NCBI RefSeq assembly: GCF_000264905.1
Contig: NW_006763133.1
Coordinates: 692,675-756,674 of the forward strand
Direction: 5' to 3'
Length of the DNA stretch: 64,000 nucleotides
Source: Stereum hirsutum FP-91666 SS1
Taxonomy: Eukaryota; Basidiomycota; Agaricomycetes; Russulales; Stereaceae
Positions 34,415-46,894 of this stretch are shown piece after piece. The translations under genes were made by a program, and so were the position numbers. Position 1 is the stretch's first letter. Each line of letters begins with the position of its first letter. Below the pieces are notes generated by a model. That model saw only the letters and a program-made list of their open reading frames with translations, was not told the origin of the DNA and ran no database searches.

Positions 34415-36069
34415 ATGGCCCTTGTCGAGCTCAGTGTCAACACTGTCCAGCCACACAAGCACTGTCCCTTCTCGCCGACTGTCTCCGTCGTCGACACCGG
34501 CATGGCCTATAAATACGCCCCGCCCCCGTCCTCCGTGAGTCTTGCCTCTCCTCCTGCCCCCCCGCGCGCTTTCTCATTCGTTTCGTTTCGCACCCCTTGA
34601 ACACGCCTTTTCATTCGCTTCTGCTCCACCGTTGATCGTTCGCCACCTTTCCTCTCGCTCCACTCATGTCTTCCACTCTCCCACACTCACATCTTCTCGC
34701 CCGGCGTACGCACAAACAGACACTGCCCCCCCTCTCCGTCCCAGTGCTCTCCAAGCCCAAGGCACTCTCGATCTCCACCTCTCTCGTACAGCCTTCGATT
34801 CCTTCCAATCCCCATCCACCAATACCTCCCCTGTCCATCCCCCAGCGCAGCGATCCACAAAGCTATGGACACGACTACGCACGGACACAACAGCAGCAGC
34901 ATCACACGCGTCCCTTCTCTCCCGCGCCACCGCCACTCTCCATGTCACTATCTCTTTCCCAATCGCAGTCTTCCCAACCACCAAAACCAACCCCGGGCCC
35001 TTCACGTCCGAGTCTCTCCCTCCAGCTCGGCTTCCAGCCCCCACAGCCATCCTCACACCCATTCTCCCACCCCTCCCCACTATCGATATCGACATCATCA
35101 TCATCCGCATCGACCTCACGCGTCGCCTCGCCCGCACCCATGTCTTCCCTATCCGCCATCTCGACCTCCACTTCCTCATCTATGTCCTACTACGGCTGCA
35201 CATCCCCACTGAGTCCTTCCTCGGATTATCTCACGCCTACGTCCGCGTCTACGTCATATTACACCCCCACCTCCGCCTTTCCGTCCTCTTCCTCACATTC
35301 CCACTCGCGCACTAAATCGACACAGCTCTTCAGTCCGAGCTCAGCGAATTCTCTAGGTCCAGTCCCTGCAGCTACAGCACTGTCAACACGCTGGGAACTC
35401 TCCCCGCATGGCAATGTCTCCGAAATCATCCCTGGCTTGCTCATCTCCGATCTATCCATCGCAGAGGACGAAGAGAGCTTGGAAGAGCTGGGGGTGACGC
35501 ATGTGTTGAGTGTCATGCCGGGGAAGGTGAATGTGCCGAGGGAGTGTAGGAGGTATAAGAGGAGGACGATCGAACATTTGCAGGTGGCGATATATGATAA
35601 TCCGTTTGAGGAACTCGTTGCGCATTTGCCGAAGACGACGGATTGGATCTGTGAGGCTTTACATCCCGCTGCTTCGTCACATTCTTCGCGTCCGGCGCAT
35701 CAACGCCATTCGTCGTCTTCTTCGTCTATGTTATCTTCTGGCACGAATACGCCGACGCCTTCCCGACCCTCTTCACGCGCGCAACATCATCCCCACTCCC
35801 ACTCTCAATCCTACTCTTCACCCTCGCACCTCCACCCTTCTCAATTCCAACCTCACCCACAATCCCAAACGACCCAAAACAAAGTCCTAGTCCACTGCGC
35901 CCTCGGCCGCTCCCGCTCCGTCTCCGTCGTCTGCGCCTACCTGATACATACACATGGATATAGTACCGACGAGGCGCTCGAGCTGGTGAAGAGGACGAGG
36001 AGCGTGGCGCAGCCGAATTCGGGGTTTGTGGGGCAGTTGGGGGAGTGGGCGAGGGGGGTTGGGAGGTGA
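34415..36069 (+). CDS. Dual-specificity protein phosphatase with internal low-complexity insert
   Basis: Two exons (34415-34534, 34720-36069) give 489 residues. The N-terminal 240 residues are Ser/Pro/Thr-rich and apparently disordered. The catalytic domain begins near ISEIIPGLLISDL-like sequence and continues through LEELGVTHVLSV. The general-acid region is VAIYDNPFEELVAHL. The active-site signature HCALGRSR (HCX5R) is intact and is followed by SVSVVCAYLIHTHGYSTDEAL. About 85 residues of Ser/His/Pro-rich sequence are inserted between the general-acid helix and the HCX5R loop, which is unusual. The first exon is inferred from a good donor, a phase-0 acceptor and the open frame; a start inside exon 2 (34666) is the alternative. 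Substrate unknown. Confidence 0.82.
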
Positions 36070-37533
36070 GGGGTGGTGGCGAGTGGGCAAGGTGTGGGGA
36101 TGGGGATTAGAGACGCGTGGGCGGAAGTGTGTCTTGGGACGCGGCGCTAGCGAAGAGCAGAGGAGAGGAGCGAGCAGGAGAGGATCGGAGATGAGGTGAA
36201 TTGGGCGTTGGTTGGGATTCGGATTCGGGGCCGACGTCGTTCTCGTTTCGTTTCGCCTCACCCTCCTCCTCCGCCGCCGCCTCCTTCGCCGCTGCCGTTG
36301 ATGTCATCCTACGGTCTACTACCTCCGCGCCGAGGATGCGTTGGGTTGGGATGGGGTGTTTGCAGATTGTGATACCACCGAGCGGCGATGCGACGGCTTG
36401 GTCTTCCGTTTCTTTTTGACGTTCTGACGTTCTGATGCGGATGGGTGTTGTTGCGTGTTCTACTTCCTTCTATTTTCTGGGTGGGCGTTCGCGCGCTGAG
36501 GACGGAGGACGGAGGGTTGATGATGGCATCATCATGCATTATGCTGATGGCATGGGTGGGTGGGTGAATCAGCTACTAAGTTGGCGCTCGTCTGTTTTTT
36601 CTTTCTATTCACGGCGTTCTGTTTTTTTCCTTCCGTTTTGATCTACTTCACGCATAACTTATTCGAGCTTCGTCTCCTGGCTCCTGGGCCTCGGGCTCAG
36701 GCAGGCAGGCGAGGGTCTCATTCCTCTTCCTCTCTTCCTCTTTCCTTTTCTCATCATCATTATCCTCTTTCTCATTCTCATTCTCATCCTCCCTCTGAAC
36801 TCCGCTCGTTTATCGACATCGTGTCTACCGAGATGTTCACGTTTCCACTAGTACTGTTGATGGGTTTTTTTATGTGTTCTCTTTATTTGTGATTGTGATG
36901 GGTTCGGTTATGGCGGTTGTACGTATAACTCTTCTAAGTATTCATGAACTCTTCCTTTTTTGAACATTATTTCTCTTTTTGTGTTCCCGCCGTTCAAGTT
37001 CAAGTTCGAGTCGACATCGACACCGCTAGTTTTATTCTCCTCCTTCGCGGGTACATACAACCCTACATACAACCGTACATACGTGCATATATGGCCCGCC
37101 CCCACATACCGCCCGCCCATACCAGTCACGGTACCCATCATACCACATCCTACCCCATTGACACGACAGATACATAGTATTATGGCACGTACATACCACC
37201 ACTGTCACTGTCACATTCATACTTCATACCATACCATACCAACGCAATGCGCCCTAAGTCCGTGTGCGGTGTGCGACGGTGTGCGATCTGTGGTCACTGG
37301 ATAGTGTAAACGAAGGAAGGAACGAGGAAGGATAAGAGGAAGAGATGGAAGGGAAAGGGAAAGGGACGAAGAGAAGGGAAAGGCGTAGCAGCATTGACAT
37401 GATATATTATTAGAGATTATTTATTGGGATAATTTATTTGTTTGGTTTGATGCATCGATATCATTTTTGTTGGCTCCGGGCTGTCTGGTTTGGGTTTGGG
37501 TTTGGTCTGATGGGGGGAGGAGGCGGCGGAGAT

Positions 37534-37563
37534 TGGTGGTGGTGGTGGTGGTGGTGGTGGTGG
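37534..37563. repeat. (TGG)n trinucleotide microsatellite
   Basis: Ten consecutive TGG units in non-coding sequence. Confidence 0.85.
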
Positions 37564-38176
37564 ACGGATTGGGATGTCGGATTTTTACTTACAGGTGGAA
37601 GTGGGAATAAAAGGTGACGGCAATTTAAGCTTGCGATGGCTTCAACAGCTGCCTGACTGCCTTAACTCGGAAGTGACTTATGAATATGATGCGGCTTGTG
37701 AATCGTGATAGCTTGAGAATTGTGGCCGCCATATCGAGTCTGAATCCGAGGCCGGTGCGCCGGTGCGTCCACTTCGGCGGTTACAGTGACGCCATCGTCG
37801 GATTCTGACGAGTTCTTGTCATGCACGCTTTTTGAAGTCTCCCCACCATGGACCAGCTTAGGCTAGACTCTGGCTCGTTTGTTTTGGTCTACGAGGCGGT
37901 ACTTATTCGACGCGGCAGCTCAGTCTATGATCTGCTTTGTTAGTTGGACGAGGTAGGCTGGAGCTTGATCTTTCGGAGATGTTCAAGTTGTTGACGGCGG
38001 CCAGTGGACTCGGACTCGGACCCACCACTGGCAGGGTCAGCGCAGCTCTGACTCTTTCTTGGGAGACTTTCCCACCACCTTCACTCGAGCGGACTTCCCC
38101 ATCACCTCATCTCGTTCCCCTTACTCGCCTTCTGCGTACCCATGCGCACATGCGCACATGTCCTGACCATCATGAA

Positions 38177-38191
38177 TATATATATATATAA
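38177..38191. repeat. (TA)n microsatellite
   Basis: Seven TA units. Confidence 0.7.
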
Positions 38192-39840
38192 ATCAGTATA
38201 GGGCCAACTTTACCGACCGCCTCACGTCCTCGCAGTACAGGCGCATGTGTCGAGAAGTACTGCAAGTGCTCGACGTCCGCAGAGCATTTCGCTGCCCGGA
38301 ATCCCAAATCTACGCGGTCTAAAGTCCTTCCTTGACGTACATCGACGTCCAACACTCCCTCCTTTCCTCGACTGGACCAACCCTCGATCGAGACACTGGC
38401 AGGTTCTGAATGGACTTGTTCTCGTACCTCCTCAGGAATCAGCATGGACAAAACGGTGCGAAGTTCATCTCGGCCTTAGGCTACTCGACTGGACGTCAAC
38501 ATACGTGCCTCTCAGCACTTGCTTGTAGGACCGTTCTAGCCCTCTCGTATGACTGCCGCCTGGTATACTGCCACACGATCTATTATAATAATCGTTCATG
38601 ATGCTCTCTTGAACGCGTATCAAGCCGCACTTTTACCGCCCGTCAGCGCGCCAAAGGTGCTATGATACTCTACAGGTATATTCAATGGGATCATCATTGA
38701 CAGCCCGTGTCCTATTTGTTGACTGATTAACTGCACCTAGGCCCTCGACCTCCAGTTTAGTTGGCTTCTGTTCTCTAGCTGTTTCTCCTGGCGCATTACT
38801 TTCGCGAAGCGATGTATGAAGTCTATTATCGCGCATCATACAGATGAGCGGATCTGGGGACATTCGCTACGCACTGCGACATTCTCCTACAGGATTCTGA
38901 ACAGTGGTGAGGATCTCGCTTTCCGTGGAGATTTACCTACCTTGTACCGTGATGCAGGTGCGTTAGTCTATTCGTTTATCAGTAAGTGTTCGTGACCTTG
39001 ACCTCACCGTATATCTCAAAAAGCTGAAGGGACACGAGATCGTGTTCTACCGTCCCGACCTTTTCTGTGACCTTTTCAGGCGCTCAACGTTATGCTCTCT
39101 GTCCAAGTCTTCCTACAAAAACCTTCGGGTCCCCGCGCCCGGATCCTTATGAAAGTACTTACCTTCGCGAAGGAGCCTTTCTTGATACGGTCCACGAATT
39201 CTGCCAAACTGCCTCGATTATCAGAACTTTGGATTAAATTCATAGCCCTGGACCCATCCTGATAGTAGCGCTGTTGGCCTCTTCCTGCCTGCATATCCGT
39301 ATGTCCTTTAAGAATCTATCCCTTCCTACTTTATTGCTATGTCAGAGACCCTCGCCGGCCCGCGAGCCACGCCCATAAATATCCGCAAATTTTTATTGTC
39401 TTTCATCTCATTAAACTGTGTACTGTCCGACACTGTACAAATGCGCCAGCCTTGCCCCTCCAGGACCAGACTCGCCTGCCAGTCTCAGCCAGTACTTAAG
39501 AACATATCTCGATGTGCTGGCTAAAGTGTCATCGTGGCAGCCCGTCATCCACACTACTTAGAGCTACGGTCACTCCTTCGAAAAATATTGGTTAGAAAAC
39601 GTATAGCTGCATCTTTCGAACGGCCATGACCTCGGATGTTAGTGTGGCGACGAATCACCTCTCGTGGGAAAGTAGATAAGATCGTTTGATCCTTCAAAGC
39701 GGAATTATCACAGTCAGTCTTTCCGGCTCCGAAGTGCTTGTCATCGACATCAAAGCCGACCTGTTCAGTCACAACTTTGCATCGCTCTCTGCTCTGCTCA
39801 AAACTCAACGCATCCATCGAACCATAACTCGCGAAACATA

Positions 39841-42564
39841 ATGTCTGGAACTACTACTGCTCCTGCTCAGACTCGGACCAACAACCAGAACGGTGCGCCA
39901 CGTGGAAGGAGGATGAACCGTCGAGGGGGAGGCAGGGGAGGTGCTGCTGGAGGTGGCGGAGGACGCGGAAACAACTCTACTTCGAAGAAGGATGCCCCCG
40001 GGTCTGCAGCTGATGCTGAAGCGAAGGAGAAGGATGTTGCTAAGGAGGAAGAGACCAAGGCGGCTGCAGCAGCCGAAGAGGTGGACGATAGTAAGATCTG
40101 CTGGATCTGCGCCGAACCCGTCAAGTATTTCTCGGTCTCGGAGTGCAACCATCGCACTTGTCATGTCTGTGCTCTACGACTCAGAGCGTTATACAAGAAG
40201 CTAGACTGCACATTTTGCAAGGTATGTTCTCACTATACCTCCCGAATGCGTATCGGAGTTCATGTGGCGGCTCGATTCACATAGGAACCTCAACCGACTG
40301 TGATATTCACAGTATCAGCGGATGCTCCATTTTCGTCCTACTCTCCCAATGACATACCCTACAAAGACTCCAAGCTCTCCATCTCGTTTGAGACTCAGGA
40401 GATGATGGAGGAGACCCTCATTCTTCTCCGGTTTAATTGCCCGGACCTGACTTGTGATTATATTGCGACTGGTTGGAACGACCTGAAGCTTCACGGCCGT
40501 GGAGTGCATGGACGACTTATGTGGTATGTGTGCTGCATCTGGAGGTCCGAAAAGTTGTACTTACGCCGCAATACAACACTTACTAGTGACATCTGTCTCC
40601 GCCAAAAGAAAGTCTTCTCGCACGAGCACGTCCTTTACCCGCCAAATCTGCTTCCCATACATCTGCCCTCCGTACCTCATCGGGGCCTAAAGCAGGCCCC
40701 ACCAACTCAGCAAATAGAAGGAGGGATACATCCTCTGTGTGAGTTCTGCCGGGAGTGTTTCTTCGGGGACGACGAGCTGTATTCGCACATGCGAGAGCGA
40801 CACGAAGAGTGCTTCATTTGCAAGCGTAATGAAGTCAGAGACCAATAGTACGTGCGCATCATAGGCTCAGATGCTCATCGCTCATTTGTTGCTCAGTTTC
40901 AAGAACTACGAAGCCTTAGTGCGCCTCAATTCTTCTACGTTCCGTGCCCTTGACTCACCGTCTTCAACTCATATATATAGGAGAAACATTTCAACAACGC
41001 CCATCATCCATGCCTTAATTCCTCTTGTCAAGCCCGAAAATTCGTCGTCTTCAATTCATTACTGGACCTGCAAGCCCACATGGTCGAAGAGCACGGCGCC
41101 GAGATGTCGTCTCGTCAACAAAAAGATGCCCGTCGCATCAACGCAGGTTTCGAATTCCAGGACCACAATGTTCCAGGATCGGGCGGTAGACGAAGGCCTC
41201 CGCGAGATCGGGAGCCGCCACCGGACTCACAACAGCCTGGACCTGGACCTGGCTCTGGAAGACAGGGCGGCGGAGGAGGTGGGAATAGCAGGAGGGATAG
41301 GTTTGGAGGGCAGTTGACGGTAGAAGGCGATTCGAGTGCGAATCATTCTGCAGCTCCCAGTCGACGGCAGACGCCTTCGCCTCCGCCAGCTGATATGGAT
41401 CCCGTCACCGCTGAGTATGACATGTCTCATGTTCCCTTTGCAACGCATCTGCTTTTGGAGCTAACACTTGTGCTTTGTAGACGGTACACGGGGCTCCTTG
41501 CCAGGCTCAGAAGTGTCGCTCCTAATCCTACGAATGCCGTGGCGGCAGTCAAGCTGTCTCTACGTTCCTTCCGTGCCTCCGAATCTGCACCACGAGACCT
41601 CATCTCGACTGTGTGGAATATCCTAGACCGTGACTTGGACAACACCGCTAGTATCGTCAATATTCTTGTCGACATTCTAGACGACGAGGAAAAGAAATCG
41701 GCTTTACTGAGCGCCTGGAATGGGTTCAAACTCGAGGTATGATTTAGTGTGTTCAACTAAAAAAAACAGCTGATTGTTGAGCATCTCATCATAATTTAGC
41801 AACGACGCCAGTTCCCTGACCTCGTCCCGACCTCAGTAGGTACGGATTGGGCGGGAATAACAGGTGGCCGAGTCCTCAGTGCCAAGACCGTCACCTCGAC
41901 CCGCTCATCGAACCAAACATCACGCTCCGTCCTCGACCGTGTCGCTCAAGCCGCCGGCTCCTCCTCATCCTCTACTGGTCCTCGTGCGGGTCCTTCATCC
42001 GCTGGTCCCTCGAACGGACGTGCCTCAGCCTTCCCCGCCCTTCCATCCTCTTCCATCACCTCAACACCTATCCGTCCTACTCCTACTCCTCCAGTCGTGC
42101 CAGGTTCAGGATTTAGACAAGCGCAGCGTAACACAGCATGGAGCGCTACGGCATCGGGAAACGCACCACCACCGCCCGCACCGACCCAAACCCAACGCCC
42201 TGTGAGTATCCCCGCTGGACCTTCGGCACAATCGTTGAGGAACAATGGGAGACAGGCAGGTCCACAGGCCCCTCCGCCGAAGTTGAACACTTCTGTGTTC
42301 CCGGAATTGCCGAGTGCGGGACAGCAGAAGGTGAAGGTGACGGGGAATAATGGGAGTCTGAGCAGAATATTGGGAAGTACGGCGCCGACGACGTCGGCTT
42401 GGGAAAGGAGTGGTGGGGGCGGTGAGACTAGTAGTGGCCGCGTTGGGAACGCGGAGACGAATGGACAGGAGAGTGCAGGATCTGCGGCTGCGGCTGGTGG
42501 GAAGAAGAAGGGGAAGGGGAAACAGAAGCAGACGTTGTTTACGCTTGGGTCGTTCCCGAGTTAG
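39841..42564 (+). CDS. HEL2: RING E3 ubiquitin ligase Hel2/ZNF598 (ribosome-collision sensor)
   Basis: This E3 ligase ubiquitinates small-subunit proteins of collided ribosomes and starts ribosome-associated quality control. Seven exons (39841-40221, 40285-40523, 40587-40847, 40897-40918, 40981-41414, 41481-41736, 41800-42564) give 785 residues. A Gly/Arg- and Ala-rich start precedes the C4HC3-type RING (CWICAEPVKYF, CNHRTCHVCALRLRALY, CTFC) near residues 85-127. Zinc-finger segments typical of the family follow: CPDLTCDYIATGWNDLKLHG, CDICLRQKKVFSHEHVLY, CEFCRECFFGDDELYSHMRE, CFICKR, HFNNAHHPCLNSSCQARKFV and LQAHMVEEHGAEM. The C-terminal half is Pro/Ser/Thr-rich and ends in a Lys-rich KKKGKGKQKQTLFTLG motif. 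This architecture is diagnostic. Confidence 0.94.
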
Positions 42565-43105
42565 ACCGAAGGTTGGATAGGTAGTTGATGGTCGAATTGG
42601 ATGGTTGGATGGTTGCAGAGGTCCATATTCTGCTGTATGTCTTGCGCCTGAGTGGATTGTAGAAGTTTAACTTAGGACATCGGCCGACCGCTCTCGGTTG
42701 CTTCCTGTCAACTGACCACCACATCGACCCCTTCCAGTCAACTTATCAGAAACGTCCTTGCGTAGACCTCTGTAGACCTTCATCGTGATTCTTCGTCGAG
42801 CGTGCGATCCGGCCTCCGCTGGAGAAACGTTCTTCACAATCTATGATACGTTCGCTTTGAGACAGGAAGAACGGACGACTGACCTCCGTACCATCGCACT
42901 GTCCCCCGCAGTCGTCACCTGTTCCCAAGAGTCAGTCAGCGGAGCATGACGATCTCGACTTCGAGGACTTCGTATGTGGCTATATATAAAGACGATGGTA
43001 GCAAAGAACGAGAGGGGTGAACAACCGAGCTCGACGGGATTTTCTGTGGCCCGAAGCTTTCGAAATTCGCCGTATATATCAAAGTTGGCGAGCCCAAATT
43101 TATAG
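42565..43105. other. Intergenic region upstream of the acylpyruvase gene
   Basis: This 541 bp holds the Hel2 3' flank and the downstream promoter, which includes a strong TATA-like sequence at 42981-42990. No ORF of note. Confidence 0.5.
42981..42990 (+). promoter_or_regulatory. Probable TATA box of the acylpyruvase gene
   Basis: CTATATATAAAG lies about 120 bases before the ATG at 43106. Confidence 0.45.
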
Positions 43106-44363
43106 ATGTCTGATACCACCATGTCGTCTGTCGCCTCTTTCGCTCGTACCGGCAAGAAGGTGAGTTTCGCTCGATCTTAGGCTCAGCGCTCATCATTCTG
43201 ATATCTACATTCGTCAACCCGACCGCGTTCGTGCGTCCTGTGAACTCAATTCCCTGGTCTGATTACAGATTGTGGCCATCGGCCGCAACTACGTTGACCA
43301 CGTCAAGGAGCTGAACAACACTGTGCCCAAGGAGCCTTTCTTCTTCCTCAAGCCTACTACGTCTTATCTTGCGAATGGAGGCAAGATTGAGATTCCGAAG
43401 GGTGTTATTGCCCACCATGAAAGTGCGTCCACCAGTCTCCTCCAGATTTAACGGGAGCTGAGGATGCGATTCTGCTTGTTGAATGTTGGTGTTGATGTAT
43501 AGTCGAATTGGGGCTCGTGATTGGCAAGACTGGTAGGGATATCTCACAGGAAGAGGCGGATTCGTATATTGCGGGATATGGTGCGTCTGCTAGCTCCGCT
43601 TCGCTTCATTATTGCTGATGTTGAATGTTGAATTTCCACCCTCTATGGGGTTCGGTATGGACTGTGGTCTGATCTTGGGCTCGAATCGGGTGTGACTGCA
43701 AATAGCGTTGACGATTGACATGACGGCGAGGAACATCCAGGAGGAAGTCAAGAAGAAGGGATTGCCCTGGACCACGAACAAGGGTTTCGACACCTTTACC
43801 CCTGTCGGGTACGTTCACCTCGTCCACTCACGTGTTTTCGTTCGGGTTCTCCTGTCATAGCGTATGTGGTATGATTGCTGATACTTCACGGTTTCATGGT
43901 GTTATAGCGATTTTATTCCGAAGTCTGAAGTCGCGGATCCACACAACCTCAGCATCTGGATCAAGGTGCGTCCTTCATTTCTGACCTGTGTGCCCCAAGA
44001 CGTAGTGTTGACATCTTTCGTTTTTGGCTGTTGGTCAGGTCAATGGCGAGATGAGGCAGAACGCCGTTACTAGCGAAATGATCTTCCGCATCCCTCGTCT
44101 TATTGAACACGTCTCGTCCATCATGACTCTTGAGGTAATTTCCAATCCTCCAAGGTTCCTGACTTCACAGATTGAGTTCATATGGTCACTCTTTATAGGA
44201 AGGAGACCTCATCATCACTGGCACACCTTCCGGTGTTAACCTCGTCGCTCCCGGAGACAAGATCGAGGCTGGGTTGGAGGACGCTGGAACAAAGAAAGAG
44301 TTGGCGAAGTTGAACTTTGAGGCTGTATCGAGGGAGAAGGGGTATCATTATCAGGCGCTCTGA
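43106..44363 (+). CDS. Acylpyruvase / oxaloacetate decarboxylase, FAH family (FAHD1-like)
   Basis: This is a fumarylacetoacetate-hydrolase-fold enzyme that cleaves acylpyruvates or decarboxylates oxaloacetate, usually mitochondrial. Seven exons (43106-43159, 43269-43422, 43503-43580, 43706-43808, 43908-43965, 44039-44134, 44199-44363) give 235 residues, close to the ~220 of FAHD1. The fold hallmarks are IVAIGRNYVDHVKELN and PFFFLKPTTSYL. The metal-binding HHEIELGLVIGKTG supplies the acidic ligands, followed by the AGYALTIDMTARNIQ Asp and WTTNKGFDTFTPVGDFIP. LEEGDLIITGTPSGV completes the set. Two close ATGs (43106, 43121) are in frame. The N-terminus is short, so mitochondrial targeting is not certain. 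Confidence 0.92.
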
Positions 44364-44623
44364 ACGTGTTCTAGTGGGTACTCGCCCTTTTACTTTCTCA
44401 TTGTGAGTTCAGCTCGTGTTGACGAATCTTGTTAGAACGTAGATGAAAGGATCCTTTATAGATGTATTTGATCAGAAGAACAATAAAACAGGTGCTGCAT
44501 ATGAATCTAATGATGTCCATTCCCGAACCCGTGGCATGCACAAGACTAAGCAGAAGAAAAACGAAGACGTCTATGCACTATAACTCGCTCTCCCGTATGC
44601 TCCGTCCGTCACCAAACCCTCAT

Positions 44624-45646
44624 TCAAGCAGGCAGACCAATGAAAACCCTGAGGGCCTGCCTCCTCGCATCGACCAAAGGCCCAGGCGCCTTCAGAAGAG
44701 GCTGCCCATACGCCTTCAACAATGCCTCGTATCGTTCTCCTATATAATCGACACGTTGGAAAAGGTCAACAGCCGTCTATATCATGCTGAGGGACGTTGC
44801 CGAGGCAAGGAAGCGAAAATGAAACGTCACGCAACTGGTAAGATGTTCAAACTCTCCTTTCGTCGCAGGGAAATTAGGTAACGGCTTGCCGTTCGCCGTT
44901 GGAGGAGCCATGATCGGCATCTTGGACACCGAGGCGGTCGCGTTGTGTAGACGGGCGTACAAGCGATCTTGTCTGTGTATATCACAGTAAGCAGATGCCA
45001 AGTTGTGATGGCGTAAGTGAATCAGTGACGCAGAGTGCGAGAGTTTACTCCAACGAGTTGGAGATAGGACTAACTCAAGTTTAATAGTATCTGCCATCTC
45101 TTTCATCTTCTTCTCCAGTTCTTCGATTTTCTCGCTCGACGCAGCCACGGCCGGGGGTAGGGCAGCCGTGCTGGCACCGTTACTAGTAGAAGGCATAGGC
45201 GTCGACACCCTCGTATGTTCGGATTCGATCTGCGCCTTGATGCTCTCTACATCATTCGACAACACCGACTGCGTTCGCTCAATCGCGTCCAACCTCGCAT
45301 GCAAGCTCTCCAACTCCGGCGTCAACCTGCCCTCCTGTACTCCATCATGCGCCTGTGATTGTCCATTATCCTTTCCACCAATGAGGTTCTGAGCAGAGGA
45401 TGACGCGGATTGGTAACCTGCGAAGATGTCGGAGGCTTGGGCGAGTTGCTCGGAGATGGAGGCGAAGGCGGCAGAAAGTTGGGAGGCGCGGATGGCAGGA
45501 AGGTCTTGTGAGAAAGGGTGAATGGCGGCTCCGTTGCTGTCAGTGCCGTTGGTAGGAGCAGGAGAGGGCGAGGAGTTCCCGGGAGTGGCAGAGATAGACA
45601 TGGTATCACTCGATGCGCGCGGAGAAAGTTCTGCGGGTATACCCAT
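44624..45646 (-). CDS. Coiled-coil protein of unknown function
   Basis: Three exons (45646-45075, 44972-44831, 44776-44624) give 288 residues. The first 45 residues are Ser/Pro-rich. A long amphipathic region (LSAAFASISEQLAQASDIF, later LESLHARLDAIERTQSVL and EKIEELEKKMKEMADTIKL) predicts coiled coil. The last third contains PPTANGKPLPNFPATKGEFE and QRVDYIGERYEALLKAYGQP, which looks conserved and folded. I do not recognise the family. The second intron donor is GTGACG, chosen because it keeps the frame. A minus-strand TATAAA near 45713-45718 supports the start; an internal ATG at 45601 is the alternative. Its 3' end converges with the acylpyruvase gene 260 bp away. Confidence 0.75.
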
Positions 45647-45712
45647 GCACTGTCAGGGCAGCAGAGGAAGGGCAGAGAAGCAAGGTCTCGCGGGATAGCG
45701 ACATGAGCGGGA

Positions 45713-45718
45713 CTTTAT
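45713..45718 (-). promoter_or_regulatory. Probable TATA box of the coiled-coil gene
   Basis: TATAAA on the minus strand, about 67 bases before the ATG at 45646. Confidence 0.4.
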
Positions 45719-46718
45719 AAACCTCATAAATAGATTCTAGACAGGGCGAAGAGACATCTCTAGGTACCGAGTGGGAATGATGGTGTTTTGTTTTGGGAAA
45801 TTAGGGCACAACCGGACAGCAGCGTACGCCTGTCGGTGGAGGTAACTGGGATCATCGTGGCGTCCAGTACAGCCTTTTTCTCGCCGGCATGGACGACATG
45901 CAATGATTGTCCGGTATGGTGTACATCTTGCGCAAATGGGTGGTCGTAAGTGGTCGGCATGTGGGAATATCCTCGATGGAACATGGGAGACAGGCCGAAA
46001 GCTTGAGAAAGTGTCGGACCGTGAGTGGAAATACGAGGGTATCGATGAGCAGAATGAAGATATGTCGCGTTTCTGGGCAAGATTACCTTGCGGTAACAAG
46101 TTTAGGCAGGACAAGGACGTGGTTTCCCCAAACCGTGCGGGGAACTTCAATGTCAAGACGGCGGACAGGAATGTGGCTCGCCACGAAGGAGAAAGAACCT
46201 CGAACGTGGTTACGACCGTGTTGCGATCGGCAGCCAGGATGACTCGAAAGCACGTTCAACAGTGTCGCGACATTCAATGTCCGACGTTCAAGGCCCAACC
46301 TAGTTTTGACCATCTTGCCAAAGACCGTGACCATGATTTTTTCGAGAGTGAGTAGTCCAAGGTAGGCCAAAGGTAGGATTGATGTCAGATTCTTGTGGAA
46401 GTGATAAGGGATACTGATTACTACTGACGTGGCACTCACGGCGCTCGTCTCCGGGTCTCTTCTTCCGAGCTATCATCGACAGCACTTTGCGAGTACACAA
46501 GCTCAGCCAAGTACCCTGCTGATGTTGGAGCTCTACTCTGGATCATTTGAGAAAACGAGGACTTCGATAATTTAGCCCAACGGAGGCCACTTGGCCGCTC
46601 CCTGTCTCTTACCCCGCTCTGGTAAAGGACTTATCCCCACTTCGCGAGTAAAGCGCTTTTTGTTTTCAACCCTTACTGATCACAGGACTACCCAATACGA
46701 CGAGCGCAGCATATCATA

Positions 46719-46892
46719 ATGGCTCAAACGAGCTCAAATACATTGGAAAGAACATATGCTCGTCTTCGTTTTCGATCCCGCAGCAGTGCTTGCTATCTAT
46801 GCCACTGTTCCGTACCCGGCATCACACTCGGCTTGACCGTCAACTTGGGGCTCATCGCATGGATCATATATTTCCACAGGGTCTCAGTATAA
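46719..46892 (+). CDS. Possible small membrane protein ORF (57 codons)
   Basis: A short ATG-to-stop frame encodes a basic Arg/Ser-rich N-terminus (RLRFRSRSS), then CYLCHC and one hydrophobic segment (ITLGLTVNLGLIAWIIYF). Its stop overlaps the TATA-like box of the GH79 gene. Nothing else supports it, so it may be chance. Confidence 0.2.
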   Translation: MAQTSSNTLERTYARLRFRSRSSACYLCHCSVPGITLGLTVNLGLIAWIIYFHRVSV

Positions 46893-46894
46893 AG
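46888..46894 (+). promoter_or_regulatory. Probable TATA box of the GH79 gene
   Basis: TATAAAG about 145 bases before the ATG at 47037. Confidence 0.4.

Larger units (their letters stand above)
36070..39840. other. Gene-poor 3.8 kb region between phosphatase and Hel2 genes
   Basis: The first ~1.3 kb is probably the phosphatase 3' region. It contains a (TGG)n tract at 37534-37563 and a TA tract at 38177-38191. No recognisable coding sequence was found. A minus-strand block at 39165-39294 ends in a consensus donor (AAG/GTAAGT) and could be an exon of an unknown gene. Confidence 0.45.

Noticed and set aside
34506..34514. TATAAATA in the phosphatase first exon as a promoter
   Set aside because: It lies inside the proposed coding exon; the TTATAAA at 34323 is better placed.
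45737..46355. Overlapping ORFs of 139 and 150 codons on opposite strands
   Set aside because: They are mirror images of each other in a spacer, with no motif, TATA or splice support for either.
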